Shown here: piece by piece, positions 8,761 to 17,593 of the stretch
Position numbering within the stretch: the first letter of the stretch is position 1
Layout: every line of letters starts with the position of its first letter
Source: Butyrivibrio sp. AC2005
GTDB taxonomy: Bacteria; Bacillota; Clostridia; Lachnospirales; Lachnospiraceae
Direction of reading: 5' to 3'
NCBI RefSeq assembly: GCF_000424145.1
Contig: NZ_AUJI01000031.1
Span: 1 to 64,000, forward strand
DNA: 64,000 nt
Made by a program: the position numbers and the translations under genes
Notes under the pieces: generated by a model
The model's input: the letters and a program-made list of their open reading frames with translations, nothing else
Told to the model about the DNA's origin: nothing
Databases searched by the model: none

Positions 8761-8824
8761 TTGACAAATTTTTGATGGGTGATACAATCATAGTAGTCAC
8801 GAGGAAACGGTTACGGTAAACCGT
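8761..8824 (+). promoter_or_regulatory. Promoter plus 5' leader hairpin of secreted-family gene 1
   Basis: -35 TTGACA (8761-8766), 16-bp spacer, -10 TACAAT (8783-8788). TCACG (8797-8801) falls at the expected transcription start. A hairpin ACGGTT/AACCGT with a 6-nt loop (8807-8824) then begins about 10 bases into the RNA. The same arrangement precedes the genes at 11256 and 42351. Confidence 0.75.
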
Positions 8825-8854
8825 GTAAAGAATTTTTATGAAGGAGGCTTTTGT

Positions 8855-9976
8855 ATGAAGGGATTAAAACAATTTGGGGCAATGGCACTTGCTGCAGCGC
8901 TTACTGTTACGTTAGTAGCGCCTATCAGTGCAAATGCAGAGGTTATTTCAGAGTACGAATATGATGCTAATGGTAGGAAGACCAATACCAAGTATACGAA
9001 TGAAGATACTGGTGAGTCGATAAATACAAGGGATTACGATAAGTATGAGGGGCCGACTGCCTCTGCAGTAGCATCTGAGAGAACTGCTTTATCAATATGC
9101 ACAAATTCTTATACTGAATATCTTACATTTGCCACAACAACCGATGTTGCAAAGTTTACTAACTTTAAGTCCAATAAAAAAGCTCTTAAGGTTAAGGTGA
9201 TTAAGAAAGAGGAATATACGGATCCTTCCAATCCTAAGTCATCTTCGTGGGTAAATTATTTTGATAAAGATGGTAACGGCTATTACAGGAATGTAGATGG
9301 TAAGACTGTTAAGGTTGAAGCAGCAAAGCTTGCAACAGATATGCCTAAAGGATATGACTATGGTTCTTATAAAGTTAGATTCTTCACAAAGAAGGCAGGA
9401 AAATATAAGGTTACATACGATGCAGTTCTTAAGAATGGAACAACCGTAAAAAAGACATTAATGATTTATGCTAAAGAAAATGGTACAGCTATTAAGTCAG
9501 TTACATTTGCAGGGAAAGATATTTACACTTCACATGATGAAAAGGAAGCATCAAAGAATAATCTTTGGACAAAGGGTTCAGGTACCAATGTAACTACAGC
9601 TAAGTCCGGCAAGATTAAAGTTACCATGGCAAGCAAAGACTTTAAACTTAAGAAGATTGAGGTAGGTACACCTGTTGTTGATTCTGCTACAGATAAATAT
9701 GGTAATAAGTCCATATTTTATAAGAAGAATCCAGCATCCAGCCTTGACCCTGCTAATGGAGAAGGATATTATACATGGAAAAAGGTTAAGAATGGTAAGA
9801 AGATTAAGCTTAGTAAGGTAGATACTTCATCAGTAGGCGATAGTTATGATGCTAGTCATACAGTTTATGAATCAAAGGGAGTAATGACAGAGACAAAAAT
9901 AAGAATTACATATTATGATAAGAAGAATAAGACAACTCATAGACAAGTACTTACTCTCTATAGAATTCAGAAATAA
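8855..9976 (+). CDS. Secreted protein of a four-member, unrecognised family (copy 1)
   Basis: This 373-residue exported protein has a signal peptide ending in 'PISANA' before 'EVI'. The mature part is Lys-rich and beta-strand-like. Blocks shared with the other three copies are 'YTNEDT', 'NFKSNKKALKVKVIKKEEYT', 'KKAGKYKVTYDAVLKNGTTV', 'IKSVTFAG', 'DFKLKKIEVGTP', 'WKKVKNGKKIKLSKVD' and 'IRITYYDKKNKTT'. The alternation and the 'KAGKYKVTYDA' block recall bacterial Ig-like/Big domains. No catalytic residues, anchor motif or sortase signal are seen, so the protein may be released or wall-bound by charge. Ribosome site AAGGAGG precedes the ATG. Function unknown. Confidence 0.8.
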   Translation: MKGLKQFGAMALAAALTVTLVAPISANAEVISEYEYDANGRKTNTKYTNEDTGESINTRDYDKYEGPTASAVASERTALSICTNSYTEYLTFATTTDVAKFTNFKSNKKALKVKVIKKEEYTDPSNPKSSSWVNYFDKDGNGYYRNVDGKTVKVEAAKLATDMPKGYDYGSYKVRFFTKKAGKYKVTYDAVLKNGTTVKKTLMIYAKENGTAIKSVTFAGKDIYTSHDEKEASKNNLWTKGSGTNVTTAKSGKIKVTMASKDFKLKKIEVGTPVVDSATDKYGNKSIFYKKNPASSLDPANGEGYYTWKKVKNGKKIKLSKVDTSSVGDSYDASHTVYESKGVMTETKIRITYYDKKNKTTHRQVLTLYRIQK

Positions 9977-10068
9977 TCTGTTATAGTTTATATCAGGAAT
10001 ATATCATATTTTTATTTACGTTATAAGTAATTGTTTTGATTCGTGACAAAGTTAAATCTTTATACTAC

Positions 10069-10102
10069 AATCCCCGGAACATTATTGTTCCGGGGATTAT
10101 TA
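10069..10102 (+). terminator. Terminator after secreted-family gene 1
   Basis: A perfect 12-bp stem, AATCCCCGGAAC / GTTCCGGGGATT, encloses the loop ATTATT, with a weak T-rich tail. Confidence 0.75.
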
Positions 10103-10143
10103 TGTGCTTCATGAGCCGTGGTGCATGGCTATTTCATTTTTAT

Positions 10144-10563
10144 TCAATCATCAAATTCTACGCGATTCAGCAATTCTTCCGGAGTATATGCTGGAATTGG
10201 ACTCTTGATGAAGTCCTTTACATTTCTTGTGATAATAAAATCAGCTGTTATTCTTTTTGCAGTCTGAATCTGAACAGCATCTTCAAAATCTTTTAACTGC
10301 ATTTCAAGTGCATTTTTAACGTCTTCCTCTGTAAGATCTTCAAAAGTGAATATCAGAGAAAGTGCTTTGTAGATATTGTCTATCTTTTCAGGAGAAAGCT
10401 CTTTTCTCATGATATAAATCAAATTCATAAATGTAAGCACGGAAACATATCCGGTAACTTTTCCGGTTTCACATAGCTTCCATATAAGTGATGAATATTT
10501 ATAATGCGGCGCTCTTTTTTGAAGTACATCGAGCAGTATATTTGCATCAATCAGTAATTTCAT
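10144..10563 (-). CDS. VapC-type PIN-domain toxin (ribonuclease)
   Basis: This 139-residue PIN-domain protein has the first catalytic Asp in 'LLIDANILLDVLQ' (Asp6) and the central acidic 'DFEDAVQ' near residues 91-97. It ends with the characteristic 'FIITRNVKDF', which carries the last acidic residue. PIN toxins cut tRNA or rRNA in a metal-dependent way; the target here is unknown. It overlaps the upstream antitoxin by 17 bases, as is usual for a coupled pair, and stands between two secreted-family genes. Slightly longer C-terminus ('YTPEELLNRVEFDD') than many VapC. Confidence 0.85.
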   Translation of the reverse strand: MKLLIDANILLDVLQKRAPHYKYSSLIWKLCETGKVTGYVSVLTFMNLIYIMRKELSPEKIDNIYKALSLIFTFEDLTEEDVKNALEMQLKDFEDAVQIQTAKRITADFIITRNVKDFIKSPIPAYTPEELLNRVEFDD

Positions 10564-10789
10564 ATTTCTCTCTTAAAGCTTCCTCTCTGGCATCATTGTA
10601 GTCATAATTACCCTTAAGAATTCCTGTAAGAGAATCTGTAAGATATGATACGGTTTTAGCTTTAGGAATTAATCGACCTACTTCCTGACCGTTCTTTGTT
10701 ATGATAACTTCATTTCCATTTATGACCATCTGAAGATATTTTCCAAACTGATTTTTCATTTCTGTAGCAGTTGCTATTGCTTCGACCAT
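10547..10789 (-). CDS. Phd/YefM-type antitoxin
   Basis: This 80-residue protein has the N-terminal Phd/YefM DNA-binding fold ('VEAIATATEMKNQFGKYLQM', then 'NGNEVIITKNGQEVGRLIP') and a charged, probably disordered C-terminal tail that would bind the PIN toxin. The start is fixed by AAAGGAGG six bases ahead. It is first in the two-gene operon. Two palindromes sit over its promoter (10810-10819, 10834-10845), as expected for autorepression by the antitoxin-toxin complex. A PIN toxin with a Phd-fold antitoxin is a common pairing. Confidence 0.85.
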   Translation of the reverse strand: MVEAIATATEMKNQFGKYLQMVINGNEVIITKNGQEVGRLIPKAKTVSYLTDSLTGILKGNYDYNDAREEALREKYEITD

Positions 10790-10809
10790 AATAACAACCT
10801 CCTTTCATA

Positions 10810-10850
10810 TTAGCTAATTCGATTGTAACATATATTAGCTAATATTCAAT
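10810..10850 (-). promoter_or_regulatory. Toxin-antitoxin promoter with two operator palindromes
   Basis: On the minus strand, -35 TTGAAT (10850-10845) and -10 TACAAT (10828-10823) are 16 bp apart. Palindrome TATTAGCTAATA (10834-10845) fills the spacer and touches the -35. A second one, ATTAGCTAAT (10810-10819), lies at the transcription start. Centres are 25 bp apart. This is a textbook autorepression layout. Confidence 0.75.
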
Positions 10851-10862
10851 CATGTCGCTACT

Positions 10863-11091
10863 TTTTTCGGAATAGTTGTATATTGCTCATAGCTGCGATA
10901 ATTATTGTTTTCTCAATTGTAATGATTATCAACAACTATGACCCAGGCAAAGACAGTCAAACCATATAGATAAATGATGCTATATGAGGATCAATTAAGA
11001 AAAATTTAATATTATAAAATTTTTCTTTTGACAATCATAAATTGTTTGTATTGAATTGTGAAAAATTGTGTTTTTATCACGCTTTTATAAT
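10863..11091. other. AT-rich intergenic stretch, no gene seen
   Basis: The stretch between the antitoxin promoter and the upstream element of the next secreted gene is AT-rich and contains stops in all frames. I see no convincing gene or RNA. The part from about 11030 resembles the region ahead of the fourth family copy (about 42130), again AT-rich with a similar GTGAAAAA.. segment. Confidence 0.4.
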
Positions 11092-11219
11092 AAACGTAAT
11101 TATAAACATTTTATAAATAATATTAAAAGCCTTAATTATGGCGTAATAGCCGTGTTGACACGAAAAATCCATCCCGTAGAATAATAATTGTCACGTGGTG
11201 GCGTCAACGGAAAGACGTC
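11092..11219 (+). promoter_or_regulatory. Upstream element, promoter and leader hairpin of secreted-family gene 2
   Basis: A 26-bp sequence at 11092-11117 is identical to 42192-42217. Then come -35 TTGACA (11155-11160), 16-bp spacer, -10 TAGAAT (11177-11182) and TCACG (11191-11195). The leader hairpin (11200-11219) pairs GGCGTC with GACGTC through one G-U pair, so its sequence differs from copies 1 and 4 but the fold is kept. Confidence 0.7.
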
Positions 11220-11255
11220 AACATATCTTAATTCTTATGTTGGAGGTAATTTCAT

Positions 11256-12392
11256 ATGAGGAAAATTTCTAAACTCAGTGCTACTGCGCTCGCAATGGCA
11301 CTCTCAATCACTTTGATTGCGCCTTTAAGCGCAAATGCCCAGGTTATAAGAACTTGGGAAAATGATGATAAGGGTTTTCAAAAAGACACTTACACAAATG
11401 AGGATACAAAGAAGAGCCTTTCTGAAAAGGATGGATTCTATACTGCGAGACGTAATTACGATCCTCTCACAGGCGAAACAATCGATGGAATCAGATTTGC
11501 GCTTGAATCAGAATTGAAGACAAAGACAATAGCTACTAAGTCTTACAATGAGACGGAGCTTTTTGTTACATCAGCAGATACTGCAAAGTTGGAAAACTTT
11601 AAGTCAAATAAGAAGGGATTAAAAGTAAAAGTTATCAGCAAGTATGAATATACTGATCCATCAGAAATAAAGGCACCTTTTTATGATTATGTAGATAAAG
11701 AAGAACATGCATACTATAAAAATATAAACGGTGAAATAATACAAGATGGCAGCGAGGATCATAAGAGCTGCCCTAAAGGTGCTGATTTTGGCAGTTATAT
11801 TGTAAGATTTTATGCAAAGAAGGCTGGAACATATAAAGTTAGCTATGATGCAAAGCTTAAGGATGGAACAACTGTTAAAAAGAAATTTAAGGTTATTGCT
11901 AAGGAAGATGGTGCTGCTATCAAGAGTGTAACCTTTGGTGGACAGCTTTTAGATGTAACAGTTGATACAGACTCATTCGATAAATCTGACAGAGTATGGG
12001 CAAAAGGCTATGGTATTAATACGACTTCAAAGAAGTCCGGAAAGATCAGGGTTACAATGAATAAAGATTTCAAGCTTAAGAAGATTGAAATCGGAACACC
12101 TTCTATACAAAAGACAGAGGATATTGACAGAAAGATTGTCGGCTATACACCTGCAAATTCAGAAGTGGATATGGTAGACGGTGAGATTACATGCACTTGG
12201 AAGAAAGTAAAGAATGGTAAAAAGATTAAACTGAGCGAGGTTGATGAGGCAGAAGTAGGTGTTTATAGCAAGGACACTACTTTTTCAAAGAAGTCTACAG
12301 CGACAATTACATATATAAGAATTACTTATTACGATAAGAAAAATAAAGAGACTAAGAGAGCTTATCTTACAATTGAAAAGACTCAGAAGTGA
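11256..12392 (+). CDS. Secreted protein of the four-member family (copy 2)
   Basis: This 378-residue exported protein has a signal peptide ending 'PLSANA' followed by 'QVI'. It shares with copies 1, 3 and 4 the blocks 'YTNEDTKKS', 'ENFKSNKKGLKVKVISKYEY', 'YAKKAGTYKVSYDAKLKDGT', 'SAIKSVTF'-like, 'KKSGKIRVTMNKDFKLKKIE' and the C-terminal 'IRITYYDKKNKETKRAYLTI'. It is closest to copy 3, which follows 50 bases downstream with no promoter of its own; the two are a tandem duplication read as one operon. Between residues about 45 and 90 it has an insert absent from copy 4. Family function unknown. Confidence 0.8.
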   Translation: MRKISKLSATALAMALSITLIAPLSANAQVIRTWENDDKGFQKDTYTNEDTKKSLSEKDGFYTARRNYDPLTGETIDGIRFALESELKTKTIATKSYNETELFVTSADTAKLENFKSNKKGLKVKVISKYEYTDPSEIKAPFYDYVDKEEHAYYKNINGEIIQDGSEDHKSCPKGADFGSYIVRFYAKKAGTYKVSYDAKLKDGTTVKKKFKVIAKEDGAAIKSVTFGGQLLDVTVDTDSFDKSDRVWAKGYGINTTSKKSGKIRVTMNKDFKLKKIEIGTPSIQKTEDIDRKIVGYTPANSEVDMVDGEITCTWKKVKNGKKIKLSEVDEAEVGVYSKDTTFSKKSTATITYIRITYYDKKNKETKRAYLTIEKTQK

Positions 12393-12442
12393 TCAATAAA
12401 ACCATACAAAGTAAAAATGTCTTATGACGGAGGTAAATATAT

Positions 12443-13588
12443 ATGAGAAATATCGCAAAAATAGGTGCCAGTGCATTGGCAATGGCGCTTTCTATCACAA
12501 TGATTGCGCCAATCAGCGCAAATGCGGAAGTTATAGCAACATGGGAATATGATGAGAATGGGAAAGAGAAAAATTATACTTTTACCAACGAGGATACAAA
12601 GGTTAGTTATTCTGAGAAGGATGGATATAAAATTATTCAAGAGAGTGAGGAATGGGAATACATAGACTTTACTGAGTCATATGGGACTTGGGCAGATATT
12701 TATAAGTCAGAACTTAAGGTAAAGACAATATCGACGAAGTCTTATAATGAGACTGAGACGTTTACGACATCACTTGATGTGGCAAGATTTGAAAATTTTA
12801 AGTCTAATAAGGATGGGCTCAAGGTAAAAGTGATTTCTAGGCAGGAATATAATGATCCGACTCCGGTGGCAGAAAAAACATATATGTGCAATTTTATTGA
12901 TAAGGATGGTAATGCATATTATAGGAATGTTAATGGTGAGATAGTTAAGGTTGAAAAGAAGGATCTGGATACTAAATTACCTAAGGGAACCGATATAGCA
13001 ACATATGTAGTAAGATTTTATGCAAAGAAGGCTGGAACATATAAAGTAAGCTATGATGCAAAGCTTAAGGATGGAACAACTGTTAAAAAGACATTTAAGG
13101 TTATTGCCAAGGAAGATGGTTCTGCAATTAAGAGTGTGACCTTTGGGGGACAGCTTTTAGATGTAACAGTTGGTACTGATTCATTCGATAAATCTGACAG
13201 AGTATGGACAAAGGGCTATGGTATAAATACAACTTCAAAGAAGTCTGGAAAAATAAGGGTTACAATGAATAAAGACTTCAAGCTTAAAAAGATCGAGGTT
13301 GGAACGCCTGTTATGATTACTAAGGATGAGGATGGTTATCTTACAAGACGTCTGGCATATAAAACATCTACAATTCACGACGGTGTTTATACATGGAAGA
13401 AAGTTGAGAATGGAAAGAAGATTAAGCTTTCTAAGGTGGATACGTCTACACATAGTATTGACAAAAAGACGGAATCTATTCAGGAGAAACAGACGTTTAC
13501 AGTTACTCTTATCAGAATAACATATTATGATAAGAAGAATAAGACTACAGAGAGAGCATATATTCCGATTTCAAAAGTACAGAAGTAA
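12443..13588 (+). CDS. Secreted protein of the four-member family (copy 3)
   Basis: This 381-residue exported protein has a signal peptide ending in 'PISANA' before 'EVI'. The central blocks are nearly identical to copy 2 ('YDAKLKDGTTVKKTFKVIAK', 'FGGQLLDVTVGTDSFDKSDR', 'GYGINTTSKKSGKIRVTMNK'), while the segments between them differ. This suggests a fixed scaffold with variable loops. The ribosome site ACGGAGG sits nine bases before the ATG. It is transcribed from the copy 2 promoter and ends at the hairpin at 13606. No anchor or enzyme motif visible. Confidence 0.8.
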   Translation: MRNIAKIGASALAMALSITMIAPISANAEVIATWEYDENGKEKNYTFTNEDTKVSYSEKDGYKIIQESEEWEYIDFTESYGTWADIYKSELKVKTISTKSYNETETFTTSLDVARFENFKSNKDGLKVKVISRQEYNDPTPVAEKTYMCNFIDKDGNAYYRNVNGEIVKVEKKDLDTKLPKGTDIATYVVRFYAKKAGTYKVSYDAKLKDGTTVKKTFKVIAKEDGSAIKSVTFGGQLLDVTVGTDSFDKSDRVWTKGYGINTTSKKSGKIRVTMNKDFKLKKIEVGTPVMITKDEDGYLTRRLAYKTSTIHDGVYTWKKVENGKKIKLSKVDTSTHSIDKKTESIQEKQTFTVTLIRITYYDKKNKTTERAYIPISKVQK

Positions 13589-13605
13589 TTAGCGTTGCTT
13601 TGTCA

Positions 13606-13652
13606 GGGGCTGTCGCTCCGGATGATTGAACATCTGGGCGACGCCCTTTTTC
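13606..13652 (+). terminator. Terminator after secreted-family gene 3
   Basis: A stem GGGGCTGTCGCTCCGGATG / CATCTGGGCGACGCCC is followed by TTTTT. It is a sequence relative of the luxS terminator at 7551. Confidence 0.8.
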
Positions 13653-13660
13653 ATGCTTAT

Positions 13661-15934
13661 TTAATATTCATTCTTTTCAAAATAGTTGTATATTGCGCTG
13701 ATTCCAAAGCACAATATTCCGCTTACAAGGAAGCTAAGGGCGTGGCCAAGGGTGTTGGCATAACTGATATCTATCATGACGAACTTTGCAACGCAGATCA
13801 TAGATAGCACCAAACCATAAATACGAAGCTCTTTTGCGCCAAATTTTTTGCTGAATCCAACCACGATACAGATGATGGCAAATAACAGCATTACGACGCT
13901 TATAATGTAATGTTTAGCGTCATAGCTAAGAAGAGCAGCAAGGATGACTACTCCCAGCTTAATGCCGGCATAGAGCTTCTCCTGAGACTTACTGCCGAGG
14001 TGTCTGCGGACGTTTAGCATAGCGAGAGCTGCTGTGAAAGCCACACTTAGAGCGTGTGTCACAGGCGCTTTATCAAGATTAAACATGTTGAAAAGTGATA
14101 TTACAAGGAGCAGGCCGTTGATTATATCCAGTGTAAGTCTGATATTGGAGCTTTCATTGCCCTCCTTGTCTCTATACAGCTTTAGAATGACTGCCACTGC
14201 ATTAACAATACCAATTGGTATTATAATGAATTGAGCAAGCTCGGAGCCTGATTTTTCAAAGATTCCCTCAAATATTGCATATGACAGGTGACCAAGAGTA
14301 ACCAGACTGTAGAGGTGAGTAAAGATTTTTCGATCGCTTGATTTGCCGATAATGAAGCATTCTGTAAGGAAGCAAAGGAATGCAAAGCCAAAGGCTATCA
14401 GGCAGAAAATAAAGTTCGCTTTTCCCAAAAGCTCCAATACAGTCAGGGAAATTCCAATGGCCAATGCCTGATTCTTGAATAAGTCTTTCTCCTTAATTGT
14501 TCCATAGATGAATATAAGTGCTGCCACAATAAAGAATGCTCCGCTGTTATGGAGCTCAATAACCTTGACATAGGTATACATCTCTGTAATAAGCATGGAA
14601 AAGCTGATCCAGCCTACAGAAAATAGAACAGGAACCTGATCATTCTCTTTATTCAAGTTAATTATTAACGCTATTTCGCCCACAATGGTTATAAGGATCA
14701 GAACAACTACTGTAACAAATGCCTTCTGTGGCATGCTTATTCCAAATCCGATATGGGCAATCAGGATAAGAAATGCGGCCATGGGGGCATAATAATAGCT
14801 GCTTTTTTCAAAAGAAATAGTGCCTGCAAAAAGCAGAAAAATGTAGATCAGAGCTGAAAATGCCATTATGATAGCAAATGTTATTGCTGCTTGTGGCGTT
14901 TTTCCAAGGCTTCCCATGATTATCAGGGAGAAAACTAAGACAACCACCATGTTAACTATAATCTGTATATTTCGCTGGATTTTGTTGTGCCAAAAGGCAA
15001 ACTGGTGGGCAGCTGCGCTTATAAGTATATATCCGAGCATGGGAAGTAAGAGGTTTGCATCCTTAAGTCCGGCTGAAAGGCCTACAGCTATGACAAAGCC
15101 TGCATTTCCGATAGCTTGAGACAGCTTCTCACCTTTTCCGGGGATGAACAGAACAACTGCTGTCCAAATAAGTAAAAGCACATACATAACAAGGTCATTG
15201 AAGGCCTTGAAATAAATTCTTGTGACAAGTACCGAAAGATAGCAGCACCCAAAGCCGCATGCCAAAAGCGCCGTGTAAAAGGTGTTTTCCGGCTTCTTTT
15301 TGTGCATGATATAGGAAAATGCAGTAAGTGCTATGCTTACGCCAAACATAAACACAATTTTAAATGTAGTGCCAAGATATGGAATAATAAGGCTCGAAAA
15401 GAGAATAAGCGCGATAAAAATGAGAATGCTTGCGAACACTCCCATGAGATGCTTACCAATCCATGATTCATTGATACTTCCTGCATGTGGTTTTGATCCC
15501 GGACGATATGTTGGCGGATACCCAGGCTGATACGTTGGCTGAGCTCCCTGCTGATAGGTTCGTTGCGGTTGTGGAGCAATGTTTGGTATAGCAGAGCCAA
15601 CTTGCTGATTTAGAGGCTGCTGTTGTTCTACAGCCTGCTGATTTACCTGGGGCTGCGGGTTTGCAGTCTGTTGCTGATTTACCGGTTGTTGCTGCCATGC
15701 AGGCTGATAAGTAGGCGCGTATGCCGGCTTTGCCTGATTACTGTAGCCCGGCTGAGCGTATGTCTGATTATATACCGGCTGCTGCGCAGGTATGCTATTA
15801 CGATTTGCTTCGTTTATAATTGTAGCCTTGAGTTCTCTGACTGTGTCCTGTGCATGATCAAGGCCGTACTGTATATCTGCCACCTGGCGTCTAAGATCCG
15901 CCAGTTCCTGTTCTAATTCCTCAATTTTCCCCAT
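13661..15934 (-). CDS. DUF2339 polytopic membrane protein
   Basis: This 757-residue protein has three parts. An N-terminal coiled coil (residues 1-45, 'KIEELEQELADLRRQVADIQ') is followed by a Gln/Pro/Tyr-rich linker (about 52-150, repeats of the 'PTYQPGYPPTY' kind). A very long membrane domain of about 20 helices (165-750) opens with 'SWIGKHLMGVFASILIFIA'. This is the layout of the DUF2339 family, whose function is unknown; a cell-envelope role is usually supposed. The start is set by TGGAGGG before the ATG. It converges with the secreted-family operon and is divergent from the symporter gene, 128 bases apart. Confidence 0.8.
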   Translation of the reverse strand: MGKIEELEQELADLRRQVADIQYGLDHAQDTVRELKATIINEANRNSIPAQQPVYNQTYAQPGYSNQAKPAYAPTYQPAWQQQPVNQQQTANPQPQVNQQAVEQQQPLNQQVGSAIPNIAPQPQRTYQQGAQPTYQPGYPPTYRPGSKPHAGSINESWIGKHLMGVFASILIFIALILFSSLIIPYLGTTFKIVFMFGVSIALTAFSYIMHKKKPENTFYTALLACGFGCCYLSVLVTRIYFKAFNDLVMYVLLLIWTAVVLFIPGKGEKLSQAIGNAGFVIAVGLSAGLKDANLLLPMLGYILISAAAHQFAFWHNKIQRNIQIIVNMVVVLVFSLIIMGSLGKTPQAAITFAIIMAFSALIYIFLLFAGTISFEKSSYYYAPMAAFLILIAHIGFGISMPQKAFVTVVVLILITIVGEIALIINLNKENDQVPVLFSVGWISFSMLITEMYTYVKVIELHNSGAFFIVAALIFIYGTIKEKDLFKNQALAIGISLTVLELLGKANFIFCLIAFGFAFLCFLTECFIIGKSSDRKIFTHLYSLVTLGHLSYAIFEGIFEKSGSELAQFIIIPIGIVNAVAVILKLYRDKEGNESSNIRLTLDIINGLLLVISLFNMFNLDKAPVTHALSVAFTAALAMLNVRRHLGSKSQEKLYAGIKLGVVILAALLSYDAKHYIISVVMLLFAIICIVVGFSKKFGAKELRIYGLVLSMICVAKFVMIDISYANTLGHALSFLVSGILCFGISAIYNYFEKNEY

Positions 15935-16062
15935 GTTATTCCCTCCAACATTAAACAGTATAACACATGTAACGGAATGTTTATGCTTATTTAATTGTAA
16001 ATAGCATCACCAAATCGTAAAATTGTAGGTAATATGAAATAAATATAACCAGGGGTAGATAA

Positions 16063-17481
16063 ATGAGTATTGTGTCAGCAATAGAGCGCATTGATAGTTT
16101 TTTATGGGGGTGGCCGATGATTATCCTGTTATTGGGCACCCATTTTTTCATGACTTTTAAGACGGGATTCATACAAAAAGATATCTTTAAGGCAATAAAG
16201 CTTTCTGTAACAAAGGATCCGGAAGCACCAGGGGATGTATCCCAGTTTGGAGCGCTTACAACTGCGCTGGCGTCCACTGTTGGAACAGGAAACATTATAG
16301 GAGTGGGAACGGCCATTTCTCTGGGAGGCCCCGGGGCAGTGTTTTGGATGTGGCTTACAGGCATTTTTGGAATGGCCACAAAGTATGCAGAGACAATAAT
16401 TGCGCTGAAATATCGCGTAAAGAGTGAAGACGGAACCATGCTCGGCGGAGCAATGTATGCTTTGCATAGAGGACTTAAGCTAAAGTGGCTGGGAATAGTA
16501 TTTGCTTTGCTTGCATCTGTTTGCGGACTTGGTATAGGATGCTCTGTTCAGGCTAATGCTGTAGCTTCAAATGTAAGGCAGAATTTTGCTACGAATGAAG
16601 CTTCAGGGCGAATGCTTACGTATATTACAGCGGCGGTACTTTGCACATTAGTGGGAATTGTCATCATAGGTGGTGTAAAGTCCATTACAAAAGTATCTGA
16701 AAAGCTTGTTCCTTTTATGGCTGTGTTTTATGTTATTGGCTGTTTAATAATACTGGTAATAAATGCAGATGTTATGGATGATACAATTATCACTATAGTT
16801 TCCGCAGCATTTTCTACAAGAGCTGCAGGTGGCGGATTTATCGGAGGCAGCATAGCTACTGCATGCCGGTTTGGAATTGCAAGAGGGCTTTTTTCCAATG
16901 AATCCGGAATGGGTTCCGCACCACTCGTTGCAGCAGCCGCACAGACCAGAAATGCCAAGAGACAGGCGCTTGTTTCCATGACAGGAACCTTTTGGGATAC
17001 CGTTGTACTCTGTCTTATGACAGGGCTTGTGCTGGTCTCAAGTATCATCAAGCATCCATTTATAGATGGGGCAAGTGGTGATGGCTCTGAGCTGTCATCC
17101 CTGGCTTTTTCCATTATTCCGTATATAGGCAGGCCGGTACTTGTATTTGGGCTTATTACATTCACGTTTTCAACTATGCTGGGATGGTATTACTACGGCG
17201 AGCGATGTGCAGTGTATTTGTTTGGAGAGAAAAGTATTCCAGTATACAAAATTTTATGGATAGGTGGAATCCTTGTCGGGGCTTTAGTAGATCTTAATAC
17301 AATTTGGGGAGTGGCAGATATCCTGAACGGTCTTATGGCAGTCCCGAATATTGTGGCAGTTCTTCTACTTTCAGGAACAATAGCGCAAGAGACAAAAAAG
17401 TATACAGGAAAACATATTGATGATAAGGATGAATCAAAGGTTCCGATCATCAAAAATTCAAAGAAAGGAGTTCTTTTTTAG
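16063..17481 (+). CDS. Alanine/glycine:cation symporter (AGCS family)
   Basis: This 472-residue secondary transporter imports alanine or glycine with Na+ or H+. Family signatures are 'TTALASTVGTGNIIGVGTAI' (about 64-83) and 'GGPGAVFWMWLTGIFGMATK' (87-106), followed by ten or more membrane helices. 'FSNESGMGSAPLVAAAAQT' (about 278-296) is a further conserved loop. The C-terminus is a short charged tail. Single gene with a weak ribosome site (AGGGGTAG); no hairpin follows. It does not appear linked to neighbouring sugar genes. Confidence 0.9.
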   Translation: MSIVSAIERIDSFLWGWPMIILLLGTHFFMTFKTGFIQKDIFKAIKLSVTKDPEAPGDVSQFGALTTALASTVGTGNIIGVGTAISLGGPGAVFWMWLTGIFGMATKYAETIIALKYRVKSEDGTMLGGAMYALHRGLKLKWLGIVFALLASVCGLGIGCSVQANAVASNVRQNFATNEASGRMLTYITAAVLCTLVGIVIIGGVKSITKVSEKLVPFMAVFYVIGCLIILVINADVMDDTIITIVSAAFSTRAAGGGFIGGSIATACRFGIARGLFSNESGMGSAPLVAAAAQTRNAKRQALVSMTGTFWDTVVLCLMTGLVLVSSIIKHPFIDGASGDGSELSSLAFSIIPYIGRPVLVFGLITFTFSTMLGWYYYGERCAVYLFGEKSIPVYKILWIGGILVGALVDLNTIWGVADILNGLMAVPNIVAVLLLSGTIAQETKKYTGKHIDDKDESKVPIIKNSKKGVLF

Positions 17482-17593
17482 AGTAAAGGAAGAACTGGGA
17501 GAATGGCATGAAAAACGCGTGAAATATCTATTTTTAAGGATGAAGTCACACTATAATGAATAAATATCGACGAAAAAACGTTCTAAAATCTGC

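Noticed and set aside
13661-15934. Long overlapping frames on the plus strand opposite the DUF2339 gene
   Set aside because: They lack ribosome sites and mirror the hydrophobic and Gln-rich codons of the real gene.
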